NCBI RefSeq assembly: GCF_030160835.1 | Contig: NZ_BSPC01000044.1 | Span: 1-41,133 of the forward strand | Source of the DNA: Labrys miyagiensis | Lineage (GTDB): Bacteria > Pseudomonadota > Alphaproteobacteria > Rhizobiales > Labraceae | Direction: 5' to 3' | DNA length: 41,133 bases | In this document: piece by piece, positions 25,519-33,989 of the stretch | Layout: the number at the start of each line of letters is the position of its first letter | Numbering within the stretch: the stretch's first letter is position 1 | Position numbers and translations under genes: made by a program | The notes under the pieces: generated by a model | Database searches by the model: none | Seen by the model: the letters and a program-made list of their open reading frames with translations, nothing else | Told to the model about the DNA's origin: nothing

Positions 25519-26957
25519 GCATGTACCAGAATTTCGGCCTGTTCATTGACGGCCAGTGGCGCGAGGCGTCCGACAAGGCCCGCGCTCCGGTCGTAAGTCC
25601 CGTGCACGAGCGGGCGCTGGGCGAGGTGCCCGTCGCCACGCCTTCGGATACGCAAGAGGCGCTCGAAAGCGCCGCGAAGGGGTTCGCGCTCTGGAAATCG
25701 AGGACGGCCTTCGAGCGCGCGGACGCCCTGCACCGCATCGCGGACGAGATGCTTCGCCGCAAGGACGAAGCCGTCCGGATGATCTCGAGCGAAACGGGCA
25801 AGCCGCTCGTGCAGTCCGAACGCGAATGGGGCCTGGCCACGGATCAGTTCCGCTGGTCCGCCGAAGAGGCCCGCCGCATCTATGGCCGCGTGATCGAGAC
25901 CAGGGTGCCGGGAGGCCGCTTCGAAGTCCTGCATGAGCCCGTCGGCATCGCTGCCGCCTTCACGGCCTGGAACTTTCCGGCCGCGCTGGTCGCCCGCAAG
26001 GTCGCGCCTGCTCTTGCCGCCGGCTGTTCGACGATCGTCCGCCCCTCGAGCCAGACTCCGGGCACCGCCATGGTCATGGTCGATTGCATCAGGGCCGCCG
26101 GCATCCCGGCCGGTGTCGTCAGCCTCGTCGTCGGCCCGACCAGCACGACCTACACGCCCATCATGGCCTCCGCCGCGGTGCGCAAGGTGTCCCTGACGGG
26201 CTCGACCCGCGTCGGTCAGCAGATGATCAAGGACGCGGCGGAGACGGTGAAGAAAGTCTCGATGGAACTCGGCGGCAATGCACCGCTCATCATCTATGAC
26301 GACGCCGACCTCGACATGGCGCTCAACCTCTCCGTGCCGACCAAATATGCCAATGCCGGCCAGGTCTGCGTGACGCCCGACCGCTTCTTCGTTCACGAGA
26401 GCATGCATGACGCCTTCGTCGAGGGCTTCGTTGCACGCGCCAGCGCCCTCAAGCTCGGGGATGGTCTCGACAGCGCAACGCAGATGGGACCTCTCATCAA
26501 CAGCAAGCGCCGTGAAGAGATCGAGGCCATCGTCGCTGAAGCCGAAAAGGCCGGGGCGAAGGTGGCGACCGGCGGCCGCGCCCCCTCCTCCTTCAACGCC
26601 GGCTTCTTCTTCGAGCCGACCGTGCTCACCCGGGTCGAGGACGGCATGCGGGTCTTCGCCGAGGAGAATTTCGGGCCGATCGCGGCCATAACGCCCTTCT
26701 CGACGGATGACGAAGCCATCGCGCGGGCCAATGCCAGCGACATGGGGTTGTCCGCCTATGCCTTCACGAACAGCCCCAAGCGGGCTCGGCGCACCGTCGC
26801 CGAGCTGAAGGCGGGCATGGTCGGCATCAACAGCTTTGCGCTGGCGGCGGCGGAGGCTCCCTTCGGCGGCACCAAATATTCCGGGATGGGCAGGGAGGGT
26901 GGCACGGAGGGTATTTCCGACTACCTCGACACCAAGCTGGCCCAGATCGTGTTTTGA
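25515..26957 (+). CDS. aldehyde dehydrogenase, succinate-semialdehyde type
   Basis: 480 residues, full length for the ALDH superfamily. N153 (AWNFP), E251 (SMELGGNAP) and catalytic C285 (GQVCVTPDR) are present. The nucleotide-binding Lys of the KP(S/A) motif is Arg here (IVRPSSQTP, R176). The sequence is closest in style to NAD(P) succinate-semialdehyde dehydrogenases (GabD) and not to the CoA-dependent IolA. It overlaps the upstream dehydrogenase gene by 4 bases and lies 10 bases before the aldolase gene. In this pathway it would oxidise an aldehyde released by that aldolase. That pairing is inference. Confidence 0.87.
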   Translation: MSMYQNFGLFIDGQWREASDKARAPVVSPVHERALGEVPVATPSDTQEALESAAKGFALWKSRTAFERADALHRIADEMLRRKDEAVRMISSETGKPLVQSEREWGLATDQFRWSAEEARRIYGRVIETRVPGGRFEVLHEPVGIAAAFTAWNFPAALVARKVAPALAAGCSTIVRPSSQTPGTAMVMVDCIRAAGIPAGVVSLVVGPTSTTYTPIMASAAVRKVSLTGSTRVGQQMIKDAAETVKKVSMELGGNAPLIIYDDADLDMALNLSVPTKYANAGQVCVTPDRFFVHESMHDAFVEGFVARASALKLGDGLDSATQMGPLINSKRREEIEAIVAEAEKAGAKVATGGRAPSSFNAGFFFEPTVLTRVEDGMRVFAEENFGPIAAITPFSTDDEAIARANASDMGLSAYAFTNSPKRARRTVAELKAGMVGINSFALAAAEAPFGGTKYSGMGREGGTEGISDYLDTKLAQIVF

Positions 26958-26967
26958 GGAGGCACCC

Positions 26968-27783
26968 GTGATCAAGAACAGACTGAAGGAGATCTGGGCG
27001 CAGGGACGGCCCACGATCAACGGCTGGCTCTCGATCGGCAACCCGTTCACCGCCGAGATCATGGCCGCGCAGGGCTATGACAGCCTCACCGTGGATGTGC
27101 AGCACGGCGCCCTCGACTATTCCATGCTGCTGCCGATGCTCCAGGCCGTGCGGGCCTCCGGTGTCGTTCCGATGGCCCGGGTGCCCTGGCTCGAACCCGG
27201 CATCATCATGAAGGCTCTCGACGCCGGCGCCTATGGCATCATCTGCCCGATGGTGAACACGGCCAGGCAGGCGGCCGAGTTCGTGAGCTATGTGCGCTAT
27301 CCGCCGATCGGGCAGCGCAGCTTCGGGCCGACACGCGCCAATTTCTCCGCGGGCGCGAACTACGCCGCCGAAGCCAATGACGAGATCCTCGGCTTTGCCA
27401 TGGTCGAGACGGCCGAGGCCATGACGAATCTGGACGCGATCGCCGCCACGCCCGGCCTGGATGGCATCTATGTCGGACCGGCCGACCTGACCTTCAGCCT
27501 GCACCAGGGGCGCCTCGCCCCGGCCTTCGATCGTGAGGAGCCGGAGATGATCGAGGCGCTGCAGACGATCGTGGCGGCGTGCAAGAAGTCGGGCAAGATC
27601 GCCGCCCTGCATTGTGGAACGCCCGATTATGCCAGGCGCGCCATCGAATGGGGCTTCGACATGACCACGGTGGCAGGCGATTCCAGGCTGCTCGCCGCCG
27701 CCGCCGGAGCGAGCGTCGCGCGATTTCGGGAGCTCAACGGCAAGCCGGCCACAGCGCCATCGGCGGCGAAGTCGGCCTATTGA
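26968..27783 (+). CDS. HpcH/HpaI-family class II aldolase
   Basis: The 271-residue metal-dependent pyruvate-type aldolase has H46 (VDVQHGALDY), R71 (PMARVPW), and metal ligands E147 (AMVETAEAM) and D173 (GPADLT). The family cleaves 2-keto-3-deoxy or 4-hydroxy-2-oxo acids into pyruvate (or oxaloacetate-like) and an aldehyde. GAGGAGG lies 6-12 bases before GTG 26968, which decides the start; extension upstream would run into the previous gene. It is third in the operon after the dehydrogenase and aldehyde dehydrogenase. Together they suggest a keto-deoxy acid is split and its aldehyde oxidised. Confidence 0.87.
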   Translation: MIKNRLKEIWAQGRPTINGWLSIGNPFTAEIMAAQGYDSLTVDVQHGALDYSMLLPMLQAVRASGVVPMARVPWLEPGIIMKALDAGAYGIICPMVNTARQAAEFVSYVRYPPIGQRSFGPTRANFSAGANYAAEANDEILGFAMVETAEAMTNLDAIAATPGLDGIYVGPADLTFSLHQGRLAPAFDREEPEMIEALQTIVAACKKSGKIAALHCGTPDYARRAIEWGFDMTTVAGDSRLLAAAAGASVARFRELNGKPATAPSAAKSAY

Positions 27784-27807
27784 AAGCGAACGGCCGGGGC
27801 CCGCCCT

Positions 27808-28809
27808 TCACTCATAGAGTTTAGGCATCGCCGCCACGGGAATCTCTTCCCGGCGCCCAGACTTCAGCGATTGCAGGCCGGCCTCGGCCACGCGGGTGGC
27901 GGCGTAGCCATCCCAGGCGCTTGCGCCGTTGGGCCGGCCCGACCGGATGCCCTCGATCCATCCCTGCGCCTGCAGGCGATAGGCATCCTGGAAGCGCGGG
28001 CGCCAATCGACGGGATAGCTCGTCCCCTGCGACAGGGCGTGGTTGACGACACCGTGCACCGGTCTTTGCAGCTCGACCGTGCCCTTCTCGCAAACGAGTT
28101 CGCCCTTCACGTCGTAGCCATAGGCGGCGTCGTTGAAGACCTCGATGGTCACGAGGGTGCCGCCGGCGCCGTCCAGCACCAGGAACACCGGCGCGCCGGG
28201 CGATTGAGTCGATAGGCCGGCCGGCCGGAACACGGAAATGGCGGTCAGGTCGCCCGAAAGCAGCCAGCGCGCGATGTCGAATTCATGCACGGCGGAATTG
28301 GCGATGGCCATGCCGCCGTCGAACCAGGGCGGCGCGGCGACGTTGCGATGAATGCAGTGGAACAGCAGCGGCTTTCCGAGCTGGCCCGCGGCCAGGTGGC
28401 TCTTCATCTCCACATAGGACGGATCGAAGCGGCGCATATAACCCACCTGCACGAAGCGGCGGCCCGCCTTCACCTCGGCGTCGATCAGTTCGAGGCATTC
28501 CCGCGAGGTTGGAGCCAGTGGCTTCTCGCACAGCACCGGCTTGCGGGCAGCCACGCAGGCGAGTGTCAGGTCCTTGTGCGTGCTATCCGGCGACGCGATC
28601 AGGACGGCATCGACCTGTGGATCATCGATGAGGTGCTTCGGATCGCCGGCCACGTCGGCGGCTCCGACCTCGTCGGCGATCTGCCGCGCGCGTTCCCCAT
28701 TGGCGTCATGGATGCTGCGGATGCTCGCTCCCGCGACCTGCGAGGCGATCGTGCGGGCGTGATCGGTGCCCATGACGCCGACGCCGATAATCCCCAACCT
28801 GACAGTCAT
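27808..28809 (-). CDS. Gfo/Idh/MocA dehydrogenase, second inositol dehydrogenase-like paralogue
   Basis: 333 residues. LGIIGVGVMGTDHARTIASQ is the Rossmann part; E95-K96-P97 (LCEKPLAP) is the family motif, and GMAIANSAVHEFDIARWLLSG holds the conserved His/Asp pair. HAxTI and the SPDSTHKDL segment resemble bacterial IolG enzymes. It is transcribed toward the aldolase operon and away from the ABC transporter genes, with which it shares a 535-base control region. GGGGGAGAAGGC precedes the ATG. Substrate is probably myo-inositol or an isomer; which of the three paralogues uses which cyclitol is unknown. Confidence 0.86.
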   Translation of the reverse strand: MTVRLGIIGVGVMGTDHARTIASQVAGASIRSIHDANGERARQIADEVGAADVAGDPKHLIDDPQVDAVLIASPDSTHKDLTLACVAARKPVLCEKPLAPTSRECLELIDAEVKAGRRFVQVGYMRRFDPSYVEMKSHLAAGQLGKPLLFHCIHRNVAAPPWFDGGMAIANSAVHEFDIARWLLSGDLTAISVFRPAGLSTQSPGAPVFLVLDGAGGTLVTIEVFNDAAYGYDVKGELVCEKGTVELQRPVHGVVNHALSQGTSYPVDWRPRFQDAYRLQAQGWIEGIRSGRPNGASAWDGYAATRVAEAGLQSLKSGRREEIPVAAMPKLYE

Positions 28810-29344
28810 GCCTTCTCCCCCGACGCCGGCTCTGAACCGGTTCTATGCCAGCCAACACGACGTACAGACGCCGAGCCAGGCCCCCTGCCCTCCGCGCCCT
28901 CCGCCGACAAATCCCAGTCTCAGGCGGCGGGTCGGCCGGAGGTAGGACTCATGATGAAATTTACCGTCCATTTTCCATCCCATGTCCCGGCAGATGGTCG
29001 ATCGACGTGAATCGCGCCCGATTCTTTCGCAACGACTATTGCTGAGATACATCTGTGTCAATTATCATTTCATTAGGCCCGCTTTCGGCCCTTGCCCTCA
29101 GGGGGTCATAGCCTCGCAAATGTCATTAGCAATTCGATTGCAATATATGTTGCAAAAATAATAAAAAAGAAATAATCATTGCAAAAGAATTTAAGTCAGT
29201 GGCGCTTTGCGGGCCAACGAGGATCGTACTATTCATGATCCTGCGGGACGCTCATGCAACATGGACGAAGTGCATCGATAGTTGCAATCTCCGGTTGATG
29301 CGCCATGAATAGACAAACAAGAAAATAATCAGGGGGAACAAGGT
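28810..29344. other. divergent control region of dehydrogenase and ABC genes
   Basis: 535 bases with no gene. It is AT-rich between 29110 and 29210 and contains the composite operator at 29129-29153, a further half-palindrome at 29169-29182 and a weaker match at 29116-29130 (GCAA-ATGTCA-TTAGC). Confidence 0.6.
29129..29153. promoter_or_regulatory. composite operator GCAA-N5-TTGCAA-N6-TTGC
   Basis: GCAATTCGATTGC (29129-29141) and GCAATATATGTTGC (29140-29153) overlap by two bases, giving a 25-bp array of four half-sites. The same arrangement, spacing included, occurs at 38510-38534. A near match, GAAATAATCATTGC, lies at 29169-29182. It sits in the shared upstream region of the ABC operon and the minus-strand dehydrogenase. 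Confidence 0.68.
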
Positions 29345-30085
29345 ATGACATTGCTGCAGCTGAAGTCCGTCTCAAAAAGCTTCGGCGCGATTAAAGCATT
29401 GACGGATGTCGAGTTGACTATCGGTAGGGCTGAGATCGTTGGCCTTATGGGAGACAACGGGGCTGGCAAGTCGACCTTGGTCAAACTGATCGCCGGCAAT
29501 TTCCCGCCGAGCTCGGGCGAGATCGTCCTCGATGATGAGGTCGTGCATTTTCACAAGCCGGTCGAGGCGCGGGCCAAGGGCATCGAGGTCGTCTATCAGG
29601 ATCTCGCCCTCTGCAACAATCTTTCGGCGGCGGCCAATGTCTTTCTCGGCCGCGAAATCAAGAAACAGGCTGGTCCCTTCCGTTGGCTCGATCACGGCGC
29701 GATGATCAAGAAAGCCGGCGAGCTTTTCAGGGAGCTGAAGTCTGAAACGCGCCCGCGTGACCTTGTCCGGCAGATGTCGGGTGGGCAGCGTCAGGCGGTG
29801 GCAATCGCCCGCACCCGGCTCTCGAAAGCCAAGATCGTGCTGATGGACGAGCCAACCGCCGCGATCAGCGTCCGGCAGGTCGCCGAAGTCCTCGGCCTGA
29901 TCCATCGCCTGCGCGATGCGGGCATCAGCGTGGTGCTGATCTCACACCGCATGCCGGACGTTTTCGAAGTGTGCGACCGCGTCATCGTCATGCGCCGTGG
30001 CCGCAAGGTCGCCGACAAGCGCATCTCCGACTCCTCCCCCGAAGAAGTGACCGGTCTGATCACCGGCGCCATTCACGCCGCCTGA
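29345..30085 (+). CDS. CUT2-type sugar ABC transporter, ATP-binding subunit
   Basis: A single-domain ATPase of 246 residues. Walker A is GDNGAGKST (36-44), the Q loop is VYQDL (Q85), the signature is MSGGQRQ (145-148 for SGGQ), Walker B is IVLMDEP (D168, E169) and the H-loop is LISHR (H201). Most RbsA-type subunits have two ATPase domains (~500 residues). This one is half length, as in the FrcA-type of rhizobia, and would act as a homodimer. GGGGGAACAAGGT lies just upstream. The permease gene follows after 7 bases. Function: powering uptake of the cyclitol or sugar used by the cluster. Confidence 0.88.
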   Translation: MTLLQLKSVSKSFGAIKALTDVELTIGRAEIVGLMGDNGAGKSTLVKLIAGNFPPSSGEIVLDDEVVHFHKPVEARAKGIEVVYQDLALCNNLSAAANVFLGREIKKQAGPFRWLDHGAMIKKAGELFRELKSETRPRDLVRQMSGGQRQAVAIARTRLSKAKIVLMDEPTAAISVRQVAEVLGLIHRLRDAGISVVLISHRMPDVFEVCDRVIVMRRGRKVADKRISDSSPEEVTGLITGAIHAA

Positions 30086-30092
30086 GGTCGCC

Positions 30093-31136
30093 ATGTCCAC
30101 GCCTCCCGCCAACAAGCAGAACACGCCCGCCAGTGCTCCGGTGGCCAATGTCTCGATCGAATCCGTGCTCTCGGTGAAGGAGAAGACGCTTTGGCAGACG
30201 TTGGTCGCCAGCCAGGCCTTCTGGGTGACCGTCGCGCTCATTATCATCTGCATGATCATGTCGATCCGCGAACCGCGCTTCGCCACGGAAGACAATTTCT
30301 ATAACATCACCCGCAACTTCGCCTTCATCGGCATCATGGCGCTCGGCGCCACCATCGTGATTATCACAGGCGGCATTGACCTTTCGGTCGGCTCGACCAT
30401 GGGCCTGGTGGCGGTTGCCTGCGGGCTGGCGCTGGAAGGAGGTTACCCCTGGTATGCGGCTGTCATTGCAGGCCTTGCCGCCGGCGGCGTGGCGGGAGCC
30501 ATCAATGGCGGCCTCATCGCCTATGTGGGTCTCTCGCCCTTCGTGGTGACCCTCGGCATGCTTTCGGCGGCGCGCTCGGCCGCCGTCGTGCTCTCCGGCA
30601 ACAGGATGCTCTACAATTTCGGTCCGGGAGGCGCGGCCTTCAAGTGGATCGGCGCCGGTGCGGTCCTTGGCATCGCCAACCCCGTCTGGGTGCTGGCCAT
30701 CCTCACTCTTACCATGTTCGTGGTGATGCGCATGACGACGTGGGGGCGGCATTTGCTTGCCATCGGCGGCAACGAGCATGCCGCCAACCTCACGGGCGTG
30801 CCGGTCAAGCGCATCAAACTGCAGGCCTACATCCTTTCCGGGATAAGCGGCGCCATCGCGGCGATCCTGAGCGTGGGCTGGGCCGGCTCGGCGATCAACT
30901 CCCTGGGCACGGGCTACGAGCTTCGCGCCATCGCCTCGACCGTGATCGGCGGCGCGAACCTGATGGGTGGCGAGGGCGGTCCCTTCGGCGCGTTCATCGG
31001 TTCGGCTCTGCTCGAAGTGATCCGCAATTCCCTTCTCATGGCCGGCGTCGACTCCAACTGGCAGGGCGTCTTCGTCGGCAGCTTCCTGGTTCTCGCGGTC
31101 CTGCTTGAACGCATCCGCGGCAAACGACGCGAATGA
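30093..31136 (+). CDS. CUT2-type sugar ABC transporter, permease
   Basis: 347 residues, BPD_transp_2 (RbsC-like) family. After a ~45-residue cytoplasmic tail come about ten hydrophobic helices, with family segments IMALGATIVIITGGIDLSVG, SPFVVTLGMLSAARSAAVVL and AIGGNEHAANLTGVPVKRIK (coupling loop), and ASTVIGGANLMGGEGGPFGA near the end. It forms a dimeric inner-membrane channel with the ATPase encoded 7 bases upstream. It ends 61 bases before the binding-protein gene, so all three are probably one transcript. Confidence 0.92.
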   Translation: MSTPPANKQNTPASAPVANVSIESVLSVKEKTLWQTLVASQAFWVTVALIIICMIMSIREPRFATEDNFYNITRNFAFIGIMALGATIVIITGGIDLSVGSTMGLVAVACGLALEGGYPWYAAVIAGLAAGGVAGAINGGLIAYVGLSPFVVTLGMLSAARSAAVVLSGNRMLYNFGPGGAAFKWIGAGAVLGIANPVWVLAILTLTMFVVMRMTTWGRHLLAIGGNEHAANLTGVPVKRIKLQAYILSGISGAIAAILSVGWAGSAINSLGTGYELRAIASTVIGGANLMGGEGGPFGAFIGSALLEVIRNSLLMAGVDSNWQGVFVGSFLVLAVLLERIRGKRRE

Positions 31137-31197
31137 CCGGCCGAAGCCGGCGTCGTGTGAAACGCCCAAGACGGGGCACAACACCTCTGGAGGAACG

Positions 31198-32214
31198 ATG
31201 CTAAAATATCTGCTGACTTCGGCGGCCATCGCCGTAAGCCTTGCCGCGACCGCTGGCGGCGCCAGTGCCGGAGGCAAATATACCTTCGCCCTGGTGCCCA
31301 AGAACACCAACAACCCGTTCTTCGATCAGGCCATGGCCGGCTGCAAGAAGGCGGAGAAGGAACTCAATGGCGCCATCGAATGCCTCTATGTCGGCCCCGG
31401 CGAGCATGGCGGCGGCGACGAACAGGCCCAGATGGTGCAGGACCTGATCACCAAGGGCGTCGACGGCATCGCTGTTTCCGCTGCGAACGCTCCCGCGATC
31501 GCGGCTGCCCTGCAAGGCGCGGCTGGCGCCAAGATCCCGGTTCTGACCTGGGATTCCGATCTGCTGCCCGACGCCAAGGGCGAACGGGCCGCTTACGTCG
31601 GCACCCATAATTACGAGATCGGCGTCAACCTCGCCAAGGTCGCCATGAAGATCAAGCCGAAGGGCGGCAAGATCTGCATCCAGTCCGGCGGTGCGGCAGC
31701 AGCCAATCACAACGAACGCATGCAGGGCATCCGCGACACGCTGTCGGGCAAGCAAAGCGCCCAGGCGCCCGGCGATCGCCTGACGGGCCAGAATGGCTGG
31801 ACGGAAGTCGATGGCTGCCCCCTCTATACGGATGACGACTTTCCGAAGTCGGTGCAGCAGCTCGAGGACATTCTCGGAAAGTATAACGATCTCGATGCCT
31901 TCATCCCGACGGGCGGCTTCCCCGAATTCCTGCCGGACGCCTATCGGCAGGTCGCCAGCAAGTACAAGGACAAGATCGCTTCAGGCGCGCTTGCCCTCGT
32001 GGTTGCCGATACGCTGCCTGTGCAGATCGACCTCCTGAAGGAAGGCCTGGCCTCTGGCAATGTCGGCCAGCGTCCCTTCGAAATGGGCTACAAGGCCATG
32101 TATTTCCTGAAGGACATCAAGGACGGCAAGGCTCCTCCGCAGGACCCGACCTATACCGGCCTCGATGTCTGCACGCCCGACAATGTCGCCACCTGCATCG
32201 GCGGCACGAACTGA
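31198..32214 (+). CDS. CUT2-type periplasmic sugar-binding protein
   Basis: 338 residues. Signal peptide MLKYLLTSAAIAVSLAATAG with cleavage near ASA-G. The mature part is a periplasmic-binding protein type 1 fold: KYTFALVPKNTNNPFFDQAM, KGVDGIAVSAANAPAIAAAL, PVLTWDSDLLPDAKGERAAY, VGTHNYEIGVNLAKVAMKIK, and TLPVQIDLLKEGLASGNVGQ. The WDSD segment holds the Asp that usually contacts sugar hydroxyls. ATG 31198 is preferred over an upstream extension because TGGAGGAACG lies just before it and the signal starts there. It delivers substrate to the permease encoded upstream. Confidence 0.9.
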   Translation: MLKYLLTSAAIAVSLAATAGGASAGGKYTFALVPKNTNNPFFDQAMAGCKKAEKELNGAIECLYVGPGEHGGGDEQAQMVQDLITKGVDGIAVSAANAPAIAAALQGAAGAKIPVLTWDSDLLPDAKGERAAYVGTHNYEIGVNLAKVAMKIKPKGGKICIQSGGAAAANHNERMQGIRDTLSGKQSAQAPGDRLTGQNGWTEVDGCPLYTDDDFPKSVQQLEDILGKYNDLDAFIPTGGFPEFLPDAYRQVASKYKDKIASGALALVVADTLPVQIDLLKEGLASGNVGQRPFEMGYKAMYFLKDIKDGKAPPQDPTYTGLDVCTPDNVATCIGGTN

Positions 32215-32298
32215 CGCAAGGGACCGCCAGAATCCCCACGGGCTTCCCCTGAGACAAACTTCGGCATGCCGCCCAGCTAACATTGCGTGGCATGCCTA

Positions 32299-32406
32299 TG
32301 CTAAAGCAAAATGCGACCAGGTAGGAGCGGATTTCCGAGTTTGCACATTAGGATAAAAAGCATTTTGCGATTCTTGGTGATTCGATCTGAAAGTAAAACG
32401 CGCTAG
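32299..32406 (+). repeat. dispersed ~108-bp intergenic repeat, copy 2
   Basis: Same orientation and block order as 23325-23432. It sits between the binding-protein gene and the regulator gene, ending 60 bases before the regulator's start, and so may influence their transcription or separate the units. Confidence 0.72.
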
Positions 32407-32465
32407 AAGCACCATCGGGCGCGGCACTTGTGAGGGCCGTGGACGAATTGGAAAAGGGAATATTC

Positions 32466-33335
32466 ATGGGCGCCGACAGTGTCCCGCAAGACTACGAGGA
32501 CCTCATTCGGATCATCCACGACAAGTATGACGGGATGAGCAAGGCCTATCAGAATATTGCAGTCTATCTTACGCAGAACCCCAATGATGTGGCGGTGATG
32601 TCGCTCAACGCCATTGCCGAGACCTGCGGCATCCACGCGTCGAGCTTCGTGCGCTTCGCCCAGATGCTGGGCTACAAGGGCTTCAAGGAAGTACAGGCGG
32701 TTTTCCAGCGGCGGCTCTCGACCGCGGCTCCCGGCTTCCAGGCCCGAATCAAGGTTCTGGAAACCGAACTGAGCGACCGCGAGAATGTCGGCGGCTGGGG
32801 CTTCCTGCACGATCTGGTGCTTCGGGATATCGACGCGCTCCAGGAACTGTTGAACCAGACGTCCGGCGAGACCATCGAAAAGGCCGTGGATCTCATGGAG
32901 AAGGCGGACACCATCTACCTGGTGGGCCAGCTCCGCTCGGCGCCGATCGTCGATCTCACCCGCTACATCCTGACTATGCTGGGCAAGCGCACCGTCCTCC
33001 TCGACGCGAGCGGCGGCCTCGCCACGCACGTTGCCGGCACCATGCGACCCACCGATCTGCTCTTCGCCGTTTCGTTCCGGTTCTACGCGACCGAGGTGGT
33101 CAACATCGTGGAACAGGCTGCGGCGCGCGGCCTGCCCATCGTGGCGATCACCGATTCAACCCTTTCGCCGTTGGCAAAGAACGCCACGGTTCTCTTCGCG
33201 GTGCCCGAGCACCAATATACGTTCTCGAGATCCCTCGCGGCACCGATGTGCCTGGCGCAATCCCTGACGGTCGCGCTTGCCGCGCGCCTGCAAAAGGCTG
33301 CGGTGCCCCGCATCCCGATCGTCACGCAGCCGTAG
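32466..33335 (+). CDS. RpiR/MurR-family transcriptional regulator
   Basis: The 289-residue protein has an N-terminal HTH_6 domain (about 10-85: YDGMSKAYQNIAVYLTQNPN, SLNAIAETCGIHASSFVRFA, QMLGYKGFKEVQ) and a C-terminal SIS phosphosugar-sensing domain (about 120-260: ADTIYLVGQLRSAPIVDLTR, DLLFAVSFRFYATEVVNIVE, LPIVAITDSTLSPLAKNATV). The IolR repressor of Sinorhizobium belongs to this family. ATG 32466 is preferred because AAGGGA lies before it; an in-frame start at 32430 would add 12 residues. It is the only regulator gene in the island and is the best candidate to bind the GCAA/TTGC operators. Confidence 0.88.
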   Translation: MGADSVPQDYEDLIRIIHDKYDGMSKAYQNIAVYLTQNPNDVAVMSLNAIAETCGIHASSFVRFAQMLGYKGFKEVQAVFQRRLSTAAPGFQARIKVLETELSDRENVGGWGFLHDLVLRDIDALQELLNQTSGETIEKAVDLMEKADTIYLVGQLRSAPIVDLTRYILTMLGKRTVLLDASGGLATHVAGTMRPTDLLFAVSFRFYATEVVNIVEQAAARGLPIVAITDSTLSPLAKNATVLFAVPEHQYTFSRSLAAPMCLAQSLTVALAARLQKAAVPRIPIVTQP

Positions 33336-33436
33336 CGTTTCCATCGATCATGATATCTGCCGCAAAAGTCTCGCTTTAATCGGGACTTTACGATGGACGA
33401 GTTGCAAACCGCGCTACTGCCAATGGACATATCATA

Positions 33437-33874
33437 GTGGGATATGAGCTTCACATTACCCGGAAAGAAAACTGGTTTGACGAAGCCCCAGACATCACAC
33501 CTGGGGAATGGCTCGCATTTGTAGGTGGCGACTCCGAAATGCGGCATGACGGCTTCGCGGAAGCTCCCGTTGGCGGCGGGAAAATGCTACGAATAGAAAG
33601 CGAAGACATCAGTGTCTGGACCGCCTATTCGGGCGGTGCGAGCGGTAGAAACACGGCATGGATCACTTGGAGCAACGGCAACATCGTTGCAAAGAATCCA
33701 GATAGAGAAATTCGTCAGAAAATGTGGCGCATTGCACAGTTCTTCGATGCCAAAGTCCAAGGCGACGATGGGGAGTTATACGGCAAAGACGGCGAAACGA
33801 TCGAAGTGATTAAGCCTACAAGAGTTGAACCTCGATCTGATACACCGGCGGTCAGCCCACGACGCCCTTGGTAG
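33437..33874 (+). CDS. hypothetical cytosolic protein
   Basis: A 145-residue protein that begins GYELHITRKENWFDEAPDIT, an opening I associate with a scattered family of small bacterial proteins sometimes found as immunity-like proteins, but no assigned role. FVGGDSEM and ISVWTAYSGG follow; then WRIAQFFDAKVQGDDGELYG, typical of its C-terminal helix. No signal or membrane segment. The GTG start (33437) has only a weak ribosome site. It lies between the RpiR gene and decayed DNA, with no functional tie to the cluster. Confidence 0.62.
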   Translation: MGYELHITRKENWFDEAPDITPGEWLAFVGGDSEMRHDGFAEAPVGGGKMLRIESEDISVWTAYSGGASGRNTAWITWSNGNIVAKNPDREIRQKMWRIAQFFDAKVQGDDGELYGKDGETIEVIKPTRVEPRSDTPAVSPRRPW

Positions 33875-33901
33875 CGTTTTTGGTAGAATGCTTGTCGCAA
33901 G

Positions 33902-33982
33902 GAGCGTCACCAGCCCTGCGGTACTGGCGGCAGCGAGTTGCCGGGTGATCGCGGCACCGAGGCCCTGCGCCGAGCCGTGGGT
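33902..33982 (-). pseudogene. N-terminal scrap of an SDR gene
   Basis: Minus-strand reading gives THGSAQGLGAAITRQLAAAS and TAGLVTL, the NAD-binding opening of an SDR. It matches the intact SDR encoded at 34833-35651 ([20 protein letters not shown]). About 77 bases (from 33902) match 35541-35617 at the DNA level, in the same orientation, roughly 1.64 kb apart. The rest of the gene is missing. Confidence 0.8.
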
Positions 33983-33989
33983 CCGCGAA

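Noticed and set aside
25326-27062. 578-codon open frame on the minus strand
   Set aside because: Antisense to the aldehyde dehydrogenase gene; no recognised domain and shadow-like composition.
28810-29344. Riboswitch in the long control region
   Set aside because: It is AT-rich with palindromic protein-type sites, and I see no known aptamer core.
30060-31313. 417-codon open frame on the minus strand
   Set aside because: Antisense to the ABC permease gene, rich in Arg/His/Asp typical of such shadows.
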